From positions 1 to 64,000 of the forward strand of contig NZ_JABTTS010000019.1 in NCBI RefSeq assembly GCF_018638295.1: a stretch of DNA of 64,000 nucleotides. The letters run 5' to 3'. Source of the stretch: Streptomyces sp. CHD11. GTDB taxonomy: Bacteria; Actinomycetota; Actinomycetes; Streptomycetales; Streptomycetaceae. Shown here piece after piece: positions 51,038 to 59,647 of this stretch. Under the pieces are notes generated by a model. That model searched no databases, was not told where the DNA came from, and saw only the letters and a program-made list of their open reading frames with translations. The translations under genes and the position numbers were made by a program. The first letter of the stretch is position 1; each line of letters opens with the position of its first letter.

Positions 51038-53443
51038 ATGGCGGGGCTTTTCATCCCACATCAGTCGGGCCAGACCACATCCCTCGCAGCCGCCGTGCTC
51101 ACCGACGGCAACCGCCTGCTCGTGGTGGCCATCGGAGTCGTCGCGCTGGCGGCGCTCGTGGTCGCGGGAGCCCTGGTGCGCCAGGTACTCGCGGCCGGCG
51201 AGGGCACCGACAGCATGAAGGAGATCGCCGCAGCGATCCAGGAAGGGGCCAACGCCTATCTGGGACGCCAGCTGCGCACCCTCGGCGTATTCGCCGTGGC
51301 CGTGTTCTTCCTGCTCATGCTGCTGCCGGCGGACGACTGGAATCAGCGTGCCGGACGATCGGTGTTCTTCTTGATCGGAGCGGCGTTCTCGGCGGCCACC
51401 GGCTATATCGGTATGTGGCTCGCCGTGCGCACCAATGTGCGGGTCGCGGCAGCGGCGCGCGAAGCCACCCCGGCGGAGGGCGAGCCGGAAAAGGATCTCA
51501 CCGCCGTCTCGCACAAAGCGATGAAGATCGCTTTTCGTACGGGCGGCGTCGTCGGCATGTTCACCGTGGGCCTCGGCCTGCTGGGCGCCTCCTGCGTGGT
51601 GCTGGTGTACGCGGCCGACGCGCCGAAGGTGCTCGAGGGGTTCGGCCTCGGTGCCGCGCTGATCGCGATGTTCATGCGAGTCGGCGGCGGCATCTTCACC
51701 AAGGCCGCCGACGTCGGCGCCGACCTGGTCGGCAAGGTCGAGCAGGGCATTCCGGAGGACGATCCGCGCAATGCCGCGACCATCGCCGACAACGTGGGCG
51801 ACAACGTCGGCGACTGCGCGGGCATGGCGGCCGACCTCTTCGAGTCGTACGCCGTGACGCTGGTGGCCGCGCTGATCCTTGGTTCGGCGGCGTTCGGCGA
51901 CGCCGGACTGGCGTTCCCGCTCCTGGTCCCCGCGATCGGTGTACTCACCGCCATGATCGGCATCTTCGCCGTGGCGCCGAGGCGGTCCGACCGCAGCGGT
52001 ATGAGCGCGATCAACCGGGGGTTCTTCATCTCCGCGGTGGTCTCCCTCGTCCTGGTGGCGCTCGCCGTGTTCGTCTACCTGCCGTCGTCGTACGCCGATC
52101 TCGACGGTGTCACCGATGCGGCGATCCAGGCCAAGAGCGGCGATCCGCGGATCCTCGCGGTCGTCGCGGTGGGCATCGGCATCCTGCTCGCCGCCCTGAT
52201 CCAGCAGCTCACCGGCTACTTCACCGAGACCACCCGGCGTCCCGTCCGGGACATCGGCAAGACCTCGCTCACCGGACCGGCCACGGTCGTACTCGCCGGT
52301 GTCTCCCTCGGTCTGGAATCCGCCGTCTACACCGCCCTGTTGATCGGGCTCGGTGTGTACGGGGCGTTCCTGCTCGGGGGTACGTCGATCATGCTGGCGC
52401 TGTTCGCGGTGGCGCTGGCCGGCACCGGACTGCTCACCACGGTCGGTGTGATCGTCGCCATGGACACCTTCGGGCCGGTCTCCGACAACGCGCAGGGCAT
52501 CGCCGAGATGTCCGGCGACGTCGAGGGCGCGGGCGCCCAGGTGCTCACCGACCTGGACGCGGTCGGCAACACCACCAAGGCCATCACCAAGGGCATCGCC
52601 ATCGCCACGGCCGTACTGGCGGCGGCGGCGCTGTTCGGTTCCTACCGGGACGCCATCACGACCGGCGCGCGGGACGTGGGGGAGCGGCTCAGCGGCGAGG
52701 GCGCTCCCCTGAGCCTGATGATGGACATCTCCCAGCCCAACAACCTCGTCGGTCTGATCGCGGGTGCGGCGGTCGTCTTCCTCTTCTCGGGGCTGGCGAT
52801 CAACGCGGTGTCGCGGTCGGCGGGTTCGGTGGTCTACGAGGTGCGGCGGCAGTTCCGTGAGAAGCCCGGAATCATGGACTACAGCGAGAAACCGGAGTAC
52901 GGCAAGGTCGTCGACATCTGCACCAGGGACGCCCTGCGCGAACTCGCCACGCCCGGACTGCTCGCCGTGATGGCGCCCGTCTTCATCGGGTTCACCCTCG
53001 GCGTCGGCCCGCTGGGCGCCTTCCTCGCGGGCGCGATCGGCGCGGGCACACTGATGGCGGTGTTTCTCGCCAACTCCGGTGGCGCCTGGGACAACGCCAA
53101 GAAACTCGTCGAGGACGGCCACCACGGCGGCAAGGGCAGTGACGCCCACGCGGCCACCGTCATCGGCGACACCGTCGGCGACCCCTTCAAGGACACCGCG
53201 GGACCCGCGATCAACCCCTTGCTCAAGGTGATGAACCTGGTGGCGCTGCTCATCGCGCCCGCGGTCATCAAGTTCTCCTACGGTCCCGACGAGAGCGTCG
53301 GGATGAGGGTGCTCATCGCGGTCCTCTCACTGCTCGTGATCGTCGGCGCGGTGTACGTGTCCAAGCGTCGCGGGATCGCCGTGGGCGACGAGGACGATTC
53401 CGATCCGGAACCCAAGTCGCCCGACCCGGCGGTGGTTTCCTAG
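51038..53443 (+). CDS. hppA: K+-independent proton-translocating pyrophosphatase
   Basis: 801 residues with about sixteen membrane helices. PPi-binding segments are intact: DVGADLVGKVEQG, DNVGDNVGDCAGMAADLFES and DTVGDPFKDTAGPAINPLL. The segment GNTTKAITKG carries Lys where K+-dependent enzymes have Ala (GNTTAA), which marks the K+-independent class. It couples PPi hydrolysis to outward proton pumping, recovering energy from biosynthetic PPi. The charged C-terminus (DEDDSDPEPK) is cytoplasmic. The ATG follows AAGGAGGA, and a 20-bp terminator follows the stop. Confidence 0.97.
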   Translation: MAGLFIPHQSGQTTSLAAAVLTDGNRLLVVAIGVVALAALVVAGALVRQVLAAGEGTDSMKEIAAAIQEGANAYLGRQLRTLGVFAVAVFFLLMLLPADDWNQRAGRSVFFLIGAAFSAATGYIGMWLAVRTNVRVAAAAREATPAEGEPEKDLTAVSHKAMKIAFRTGGVVGMFTVGLGLLGASCVVLVYAADAPKVLEGFGLGAALIAMFMRVGGGIFTKAADVGADLVGKVEQGIPEDDPRNAATIADNVGDNVGDCAGMAADLFESYAVTLVAALILGSAAFGDAGLAFPLLVPAIGVLTAMIGIFAVAPRRSDRSGMSAINRGFFISAVVSLVLVALAVFVYLPSSYADLDGVTDAAIQAKSGDPRILAVVAVGIGILLAALIQQLTGYFTETTRRPVRDIGKTSLTGPATVVLAGVSLGLESAVYTALLIGLGVYGAFLLGGTSIMLALFAVALAGTGLLTTVGVIVAMDTFGPVSDNAQGIAEMSGDVEGAGAQVLTDLDAVGNTTKAITKGIAIATAVLAAAALFGSYRDAITTGARDVGERLSGEGAPLSLMMDISQPNNLVGLIAGAAVVFLFSGLAINAVSRSAGSVVYEVRRQFREKPGIMDYSEKPEYGKVVDICTRDALRELATPGLLAVMAPVFIGFTLGVGPLGAFLAGAIGAGTLMAVFLANSGGAWDNAKKLVEDGHHGGKGSDAHAATVIGDTVGDPFKDTAGPAINPLLKVMNLVALLIAPAVIKFSYGPDESVGMRVLIAVLSLLVIVGAVYVSKRRGIAVGDEDDSDPEPKSPDPAVVS

Positions 53444-53468
53444 CAGCGGACAGCGAACACCGGGTCAG

Positions 53469-53512
53469 GGTGAGGGCGGGCGGCGCGTATTGACGCGCCG
53501 CCCGCCCTCACC
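53469..53512 (+). terminator. Very strong hairpin after hppA
   Basis: A perfect 20-bp stem (53469-53488 with 53493-53512) closed by the four-base loop ATTG, 26 bases after the hppA stop. Confidence 0.9.
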
Positions 53513-53654
53513 ACGGCTCCCGCGCCTCTTCCGTGAGCCTTCTCTCGCTTGGTGCAAATGGCTTCAAAAGTGTCTTCACGGACGCCCGGCGGGTGGGTGT
53601 AGTCCGTCTGGCGTGTATGTTCCGGGGCCGAGAGCCATGGAAGGGACCAATCCG

Positions 53655-54227
53655 GTGAACAAGAAGCTCGCGGTCGCACTGTCCGGCGGTGCGGTACTGG
53701 TACTGGCGCTGACGGGATGCGGCGGCGACGACGGCAACGAGAAGCTCGACGCCTGGGCGAAGGAGGTCTGCGACTCGGTGAAGCCGCAGGCCGCGAAGAT
53801 CAAGTCGGCCAACGCCGCGATCCAGAAGGAGACCTCGGACAACAGCACTCCACAAGCGGTCCAGAAGGCCGACTCGAAGGCCTTCCAGGACATGTCCGAC
53901 GCCTACAGGGCCATCGGTGGCGCGGTGAACAAGGCCGGTCCGCCGGACGTCGAGAACGGCGAGAAGAAGCAGACGGACGCGGTCAAGGAGCTCAACGGCA
54001 TCTCCGCCTCCTACGCCTCACTGAAGAAGCAGGTCGACGGCCTCGACACCGACGACCAGGCGGAGTTCGCGGACGGTCTCAAGGACATCGCCGCGGAGCT
54101 GGAGAAACTGAGCAAGAGCGGCAACAACGCGCTCAGCGCCCTGGAGGAGGGCGATGTCGGCGAGGCGATGTCGCGGCAGGCCAGCTGCCAGACGGCCACC
54201 GCGTCGGCGGGGGCCACCAAGAGCTGA
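53655..54227 (+). CDS. Small secreted lipoprotein
   Basis: 190 residues from GTG. Lipoprotein signal KKLAVALSGGAVLVLALTGC with lipobox LTGC, then a helical, Lys/Ala/Asp-rich domain with two cysteines (EVCDSVK near 38 and SCQT near 178) that could be disulfide-bonded. It resembles a helical-bundle surface lipoprotein of unknown role. GAAGGGA precedes the start. Only in the core neighbourhood between hppA and the methyltransferase, so its partners are not obvious. Confidence 0.8.
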   Translation: MNKKLAVALSGGAVLVLALTGCGGDDGNEKLDAWAKEVCDSVKPQAAKIKSANAAIQKETSDNSTPQAVQKADSKAFQDMSDAYRAIGGAVNKAGPPDVENGEKKQTDAVKELNGISASYASLKKQVDGLDTDDQAEFADGLKDIAAELEKLSKSGNNALSALEEGDVGEAMSRQASCQTATASAGATKS

Positions 54228-54336
54228 CGCCACGACAGGGCCGCGAGGCCGGCGCGAGGCCGGCGCGCGGCCGTCTCGCGCCCCGCGGCAGGGCCCGCGG
54301 GGCGCGCGGGGCGGGTACGGCGGACACAATGGGGGC

Positions 54337-55857
54337 GTGAGTGACGCCAGCCTGCCGCCCCTGCCCTCGTCCGACCGTCCCGAAGCCGCCGCCCGGTTGC
54401 GGGACGCCCTGCTCGGAGCCGCCTTCACCGCCGATGGACTGCTCGAACTGCTCGGCGCCCCCGCCTACACCGCGCTGGCCCGCAGCGAGACCGTGCCCGC
54501 CCTCCGGGCCACCCGCGGGGACAGCCCGCTGGAGACGCTCGTACGGCTGTTTCTGCTTCAGCAGCCCGTGCCGCACGCCCGTGTGGCGGACGTCCTGCCC
54601 GTCGACGTCTGCGTGGAGGCCGGGTGGCTGACGCGTGCCGGCGCGGACGAGGTCACCGCCACGGTGGACGTCCGGCCGTACGGCGGGCCGGACGGCGAGG
54701 ACTGGTTCATCGTGTCCGACCTCGGCTGCGCGGTCGGCGGCGCCGGTGGCATCGGCAGCCGGGACGAGGGCGTGGTGCTCGGCGTCGGCGGTGCCTCCAC
54801 GACCCTGGCCGGCATCACCGTCCGTACGCCCGTGTCCTGCGCGCTCGATCTCGGCACCGGCTCCGGCATCCAGGCGCTGCACGCCGCCCGGCACGCCACC
54901 CGCGTGACCGCCACCGACGTGAACCCGCGCGCGCTGCACATCACCGCGCTCACCCTGGCGCTGTCGGGCGCCCCGGCCGCCGATCTGCGCGAGGGGTCGC
55001 TGTTCACGCCGGTCCGGGACGACGAGAGGTACGACCTGATCGTGTCCAACCCGCCCTTCGTGATCTCGCCGGGGGCGCGGCTCACCTACCGCGACGGCGG
55101 GATGGGCGGGGACGATCTGTGCCGCACGATCGTTCAGGAGGCGGGGGAACGGCTGCGCGAGGGCGGGTTCGCACAGTTCCTCGCCAACTGGCAGCACGTC
55201 GAAGGGGAGGACTGGCAGGACCGGCTGACGTCATGGGTGCCCCGCGGGTGCGACGCCTGGATCGTGCAGCGCGAGGTGCAGGACATCACCCAGTACGCCG
55301 AGCTGTGGCTGCGGGACGCGGGCGACCACCGCGGGGACCCGGCCGAGTACCGGGCGCGCTACGACGCGTGGCTGGACGAGTTCGAAGCCCGCAAGGTGAA
55401 GGCGGTCGGCTTCGGCTGGATCACGCTGCGCAAGTCGGGGGCCGCCGCCGGGTCGGTCACCGCCGAGGAGTGGCCGCACCCGGTCGAGCAGCCGCTCGGC
55501 GAGACGATCCGGGCACACTTCGACCGGCTCGACTATCTGCGCGCGCACGACGACGCGGCGCTGCTCGAGGCACGCTTCGAGCTGGCCGCGGAGGTCGTGC
55601 AGGAGCAGGTCGGGCTGCCCGGCGCGGAGGACCCGGAGCATGTCGTCCTGCGGCAGAACCGGGGGATGCGCCGGGCCACCCGGGTGGACACGATCGGCGC
55701 GGGTTTCGCGGGTGTGTGCGACGGCACCATGAGCGCGGGCCGGATTCTGGACGCCATCGCCCAGCTCCTCGGCGAGGACCCCGTGCTGCTGCGCGACCGT
55801 ACGCCGGCCCAGATCCGGCTGCTGGTGGAACAGGGTTTCCTGGAGCCGGCCGGCTGA
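54337..55857 (+). CDS. SAM-dependent methyltransferase (PrmC/RsmC-like)
   Basis: 506 residues. A helical N-terminal domain (1-120) precedes a class I methyltransferase: motif I ALDLGTGSGIQALHAA near 172, acidic ATDVNPRALHI, and the catalytic SNPPFVISPG near 245. NPP-[FY] marks enzymes that methylate a planar amide or base nitrogen (HemK/PrmC, RsmC, TrmN). The 200-residue C-terminal extension is typical of an actinobacterial subgroup whose substrate is not known to me. The GTG has GGGGGC before it. Followed by a 22-bp terminator. Confidence 0.87.
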   Translation: MSDASLPPLPSSDRPEAAARLRDALLGAAFTADGLLELLGAPAYTALARSETVPALRATRGDSPLETLVRLFLLQQPVPHARVADVLPVDVCVEAGWLTRAGADEVTATVDVRPYGGPDGEDWFIVSDLGCAVGGAGGIGSRDEGVVLGVGGASTTLAGITVRTPVSCALDLGTGSGIQALHAARHATRVTATDVNPRALHITALTLALSGAPAADLREGSLFTPVRDDERYDLIVSNPPFVISPGARLTYRDGGMGGDDLCRTIVQEAGERLREGGFAQFLANWQHVEGEDWQDRLTSWVPRGCDAWIVQREVQDITQYAELWLRDAGDHRGDPAEYRARYDAWLDEFEARKVKAVGFGWITLRKSGAAAGSVTAEEWPHPVEQPLGETIRAHFDRLDYLRAHDDAALLEARFELAAEVVQEQVGLPGAEDPEHVVLRQNRGMRRATRVDTIGAGFAGVCDGTMSAGRILDAIAQLLGEDPVLLRDRTPAQIRLLVEQGFLEPAG

Positions 55858-55881
55858 GCCGGAACGCGCGAGCGACGGCCT

Positions 55882-55929
55882 GTGCCCCCTGGGACACCCG
55901 CGGCGGGCCGCGGGTGTCCCAGGGGGCAC
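55882..55929 (+). terminator. Terminator after the methyltransferase
   Basis: A perfect 22-bp stem (55882-55903 with 55908-55929), loop CGGG, 25 bases after the stop. Confidence 0.9.
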
Positions 55930-56175
55930 GGTGCACTCCGGTCACATCGGTCACTCCCGCACCGGTCGCCCGCCGATCCCTTTCACAGCGATCCGGTCAC
56001 AGCGATCCGGAATTTTCTTCAGCGGGGCGGCCCGGCCGCTTCCGGCCGAGTCGCGGCACCCCGTAGCCCCCGCGTTCACCTCCGGTTCGCCGGTGCGCCG
56101 TCCGGGCGTGGCAGCGTCACGCCAGGGCCGGTACCGGCGGTCGGCAAGCGGACGGAAAGAGGGACTCGGGCGATC

Positions 56176-56373
56176 ATGGAGAGCGGACCGGCGGTCTTCG
56201 CGGGGATGGTGTTCTGCCTGTTCGGGACCGCGTTGCTGGCCTGGACGGTGACCCGCGCACGGCAGCACCGGCCGGTCGCCCAGGATGTGAGCCCCGTCGC
56301 ATCGGTCACCGTCGCCGGACTCGCCGCGGTGACCGCCCTGGCCCTGGGCGCATGGTGCTTCACCCGCCTGTGA
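56176..56373 (+). CDS. Small two-helix membrane protein, 65 aa
   Basis: Two hydrophobic helices: VFAGMVFCLFGTALLAWTV (about 7-25) and VTVAGLAAVTALALGAWCF (about 43-62), joined by a short Arg/His/Gln-rich loop. Function unknown. It stands alone between the methyltransferase terminator and topA. The ATG is preceded by GGGACTCGGGCGATC with only a weak RBS. Confidence 0.65.
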   Translation: MESGPAVFAGMVFCLFGTALLAWTVTRARQHRPVAQDVSPVASVTVAGLAAVTALALGAWCFTRL

Positions 56374-56621
56374 CGGGCTCGGGGCCGTGGACGCGCCCGG
56401 TAACCGGTAGGTCGCGCTCCGCATAAGGGCGGGTGCAGTCTGGACACTCCGGGCGGCAGGAACGGTGGTAGTCGGGTTACCGTTCGAGTGGCCGTTGCGG
56501 GCTTTTCCCGTTTGACACGAGGGCGGGATGTACCGTCACACTCCGCAGCGTCACCATGACCCGACCCGGGGAGATCGATCTCCTGGGGAGGCCCCAGCGT
56601 CGACCGGAGAGAAGAGCGAAG

Positions 56622-59450
56622 TTGTCCCCGACCAGCGAGACCGCGAACGGCGGCCGCCGACTCGTCATCGTCGAGTCGCCTGCCAAGGCGAAGACGATCA
56701 AGGGCTATCTCGGCCCTGGCTACATCGTCGAGGCGAGCGTCGGGCATATTCGCGACCTTCCCAACGGCGCCGCGGAAGTGCCCGAGAAGTACACCGGCGA
56801 GGTCCGCCGCCTCGGTGTGGACGTCGACCACGACTTCCAGCCGATCTATGTGGTCAACGCGGACAAGCGTGCCCAGGTCAAGAAGCTCAAGGACCTGCTC
56901 AAGGAGTCCGACGAACTCTTCCTCGCCACCGATGAGGACCGCGAGGGCGAGGCCATCGCGTGGCACCTGCAGGAAGTGCTGAAGCCGAAGATCCCGGTCA
57001 AGCGGATGGTGTTCCACGAGATCACCAAGGAAGCGATCCGCGAGGCCGTCGCCAACCCGCGCGAGCTCAACCAGAAGCTGGTCGACGCCCAGGAGACCCG
57101 CCGCATCCTCGACCGTCTCTACGGCTACGAGGTCTCGCCGGTCCTGTGGAAGAAGGTCATGCCCCGGCTGTCCGCCGGCCGCGTGCAGTCCGTCGCGACC
57201 CGGCTCGTGGTGGAGCGGGAACGCGAGCGCAGGGCTTTCCGTTCCGCCGAGTACTGGGACCTGACGGGCACCTTCGCGACCGGCCGACCCGGTGACGCCT
57301 CGGACCCCTCGTCGCTGGTCGCCCGCCTGCAGAGCGTCGACGGGCGGCGGGTCGCGCAGGGCCGCGACTTCGACTCCCTGGGACAGCTGAAGAGCGCGAA
57401 CACCCTCCACCTCGACGAGGCGAACGCCCGTGCGCTCGCCGCCGCGCTGGAGAACACGCGGTTCGCCGTGCGTTCCGTCGAGTCCAAGCCGTACCGCCGC
57501 TCGCCGTACGCCCCGTTCCGCACGACGACCCTGCAGCAGGAGGCGAGCCGCAAGCTCGGCTTCGGCGCGAAGGCCACCATGCAGGTCGCGCAGAAGCTGT
57601 ACGAGAACGGCTACATCACTTATATGCGTACGGACTCGACGACCCTGAGCGAGACGGCGGTCGCCGCCGCCCGCGCCCAGGTCACGCAGCTGTACGGCGC
57701 CGACTACCTGCCCCCGCAGCCGCGCACCTACGCGGGCAAGGTCAAGAACGCGCAGGAGGCGCACGAGGCGATCCGCCCCTCGGGGGACCGTTTCCGCACA
57801 CCGGCGGAGACCGGGCTGACGGGTGACCAGTTCAAGCTGTACGAACTGATCTGGAAGCGGACCGTCGCCTCGCAGATGAAGGACGCCAGCGGCAACTCCG
57901 TCACCGTGAAGATCGGCGGCGCGGCGGCCGACGGCCGGGACGCCGAGTTCAGCGCGTCCGGCAAGACGATCACCTTCCACGGCTTCCTGAAGGCGTACGT
58001 CGAGGGCGCCGACGACCCGAACGCCGAGCTCGACGACCGTGAGCGCCGGCTGCCGCAGGTCGCCGAGGGCGACGCCATGACCGCCGAGGAGATCACGGTC
58101 GACGGGCATGCCACCAAGCCCCCGGCCCGCTACACCGAGGCATCGCTGGTCAAGGAGCTGGAGGAGCGCGAGATCGGCCGCCCGTCGACGTACGCGTCGA
58201 TCATCGGCACGATTCTCGACCGCGGCTACGTCTTCAAGAAGGGCACGGCCCTGGTGCCGTCCTTCCTCTCGTTCGCCGTGGTCAACCTGCTGGAGAAGCA
58301 CTTCGGCAGGCTGGTCGACTACGACTTCACGGCCCGGATGGAGGACGACCTCGACCGCATCGCGCGGGGTGAGGCGCGCGCCGTGCCGTGGCTGAAGCGG
58401 TTCTACTTCGGCGTGGGCGGCGCCAACGGCGACGCGGCCGACGCGGGCAACGGCGACGGCGACCACCTGGGCGGCCTGAAGGAACTGGTGACGGACCTGG
58501 GCGCGATCGACGCGCGCGAGGTGTCGTCGTTCCCGGTCGGCGACGGCATCGTGCTGCGGGTCGGCCGCTACGGCCCCTACGTGGAGCGCGGCGAGAAGGA
58601 CAGCGAGCAGCATCAGCGCGCCGACGTCCCCGAGGACCTGGCGCCCGACGAGCTGACCGTCGAACTCGCCGAGGAACTGCTCGCCAAGCCGAGCGGCGAC
58701 TTCGAGCTGGGTACCGACCCGGCGACCGGGCACGCGATCGTCGCCAAAGACGGCCGCTACGGCCCGTACGTCACGGAGATCCTCCCCGAGGGCACCCCGA
58801 AGACCGGCAAGAACGCGGTCAAGCCGCGCACGGCCTCCCTCTTCAAGTCGATGTCCCTGGACACGGTGACCCTGGACGACGCGCTGAAGCTGATGTCGCT
58901 GCCCCGGGTGGTCGGCGTGGACGCCGAGGGTCAGGAGATCACCGCCCAGAACGGCCGCTACGGGCCGTATCTGAAGAAGGGCACCGACTCGCGGTCGCTG
59001 CAGGCCGAGGAGCAGCTCTTCACGATCACGCTGGAGGAGGCGCTGGCGATCTACGCCCAGCCCAAGCAGCGTGGCCGGGCGGCGGCCAAGCCGCCGTTGA
59101 AGGAGCTGGGCACCGACCCGGTCAGCGAGAAGCCGGTCGTGGTGAAGGACGGCCGCTTCGGCCCGTACGTCACCGACGGGGAGACCAACGCGACGCTGCG
59201 CTCCGGCGACAGCGTCGAGGAGATCACCCCGGAGCGCGGGTTCGAGCTGCTCGCCGAGAAGCGGGCGAAGAGCCCCGCCAAGAAGACGGCGAAGAAGGCC
59301 GTCAAGAAGACCGCGGCCAAGAAGGCACCGGCCAAGAAGGCGACGGCCGCCAAGAAGACCGCGGCGAAGAAGACCACGACCGCGAAGAAGACGACGGCGA
59401 AGAAGACCGCCGCCAAGAAGGCGACCGCCTCGAACGGCGCGGAGGACTGA
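56622..59450 (+). CDS. topA: DNA topoisomerase I with basic C-terminal tail
   Basis: 942 residues. The TTG start is chosen because GGAGAGAAGAG lies before it and because the family N-terminus SPTSETANGGRRLVIVESPAK follows. Toprim domain: VIVESPAKAKTI and the metal-binding DEDREGEAIAWHL. Catalytic Tyr in YITYMRTDST near residue 331. C-terminal domains are of the actinobacterial zinc-free type, with repeats of DGRYGPYV-like strands (NGRYGPYL, DGRFGPYV). Residues 885-942 are a Lys/Ala/Thr tail like HU or H1, which raises processivity. It relaxes negative supercoils behind RNA polymerase. Confidence 0.97.
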   Translation: MSPTSETANGGRRLVIVESPAKAKTIKGYLGPGYIVEASVGHIRDLPNGAAEVPEKYTGEVRRLGVDVDHDFQPIYVVNADKRAQVKKLKDLLKESDELFLATDEDREGEAIAWHLQEVLKPKIPVKRMVFHEITKEAIREAVANPRELNQKLVDAQETRRILDRLYGYEVSPVLWKKVMPRLSAGRVQSVATRLVVERERERRAFRSAEYWDLTGTFATGRPGDASDPSSLVARLQSVDGRRVAQGRDFDSLGQLKSANTLHLDEANARALAAALENTRFAVRSVESKPYRRSPYAPFRTTTLQQEASRKLGFGAKATMQVAQKLYENGYITYMRTDSTTLSETAVAAARAQVTQLYGADYLPPQPRTYAGKVKNAQEAHEAIRPSGDRFRTPAETGLTGDQFKLYELIWKRTVASQMKDASGNSVTVKIGGAAADGRDAEFSASGKTITFHGFLKAYVEGADDPNAELDDRERRLPQVAEGDAMTAEEITVDGHATKPPARYTEASLVKELEEREIGRPSTYASIIGTILDRGYVFKKGTALVPSFLSFAVVNLLEKHFGRLVDYDFTARMEDDLDRIARGEARAVPWLKRFYFGVGGANGDAADAGNGDGDHLGGLKELVTDLGAIDAREVSSFPVGDGIVLRVGRYGPYVERGEKDSEQHQRADVPEDLAPDELTVELAEELLAKPSGDFELGTDPATGHAIVAKDGRYGPYVTEILPEGTPKTGKNAVKPRTASLFKSMSLDTVTLDDALKLMSLPRVVGVDAEGQEITAQNGRYGPYLKKGTDSRSLQAEEQLFTITLEEALAIYAQPKQRGRAAAKPPLKELGTDPVSEKPVVVKDGRFGPYVTDGETNATLRSGDSVEEITPERGFELLAEKRAKSPAKKTAKKAVKKTAAKKAPAKKATAAKKTAAKKTTTAKKTTAKKTAAKKATASNGAED

Positions 59451-59464
59451 CGCCTTCCCCGGGT

Positions 59465-59494
59465 GACGGCGGTGCCTCTTCCGGTGCCGCCGTC
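59465..59494 (+). terminator. Weak hairpin after topA
   Basis: GACGGCGG (59465-59472) pairs with CCGCCGTC (59487-59494) 15 bases past the topA stop. Confidence 0.5.
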
Positions 59495-59647
59495 TCTCCT
59501 GAGGTGGTGCGGCCCGTCTTCGGGCCGGGCGGCCGGGCCTTCGCCCGCGTTCGGAATGCGAACGCTCCGGCAACACTTCGGTGTCGGGGCGTGGGCATGT
59601 CAGGCGCGTCGCGCCGGGCTGTCGGCGCGGGCCGATAGGCTGAACGC

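Noticed and set aside
50948..53149. 733-aa minus-strand frame over hppA
   Set aside because: Antisense to a clearly conserved gene; His/Asp/Gly-rich low-complexity product.
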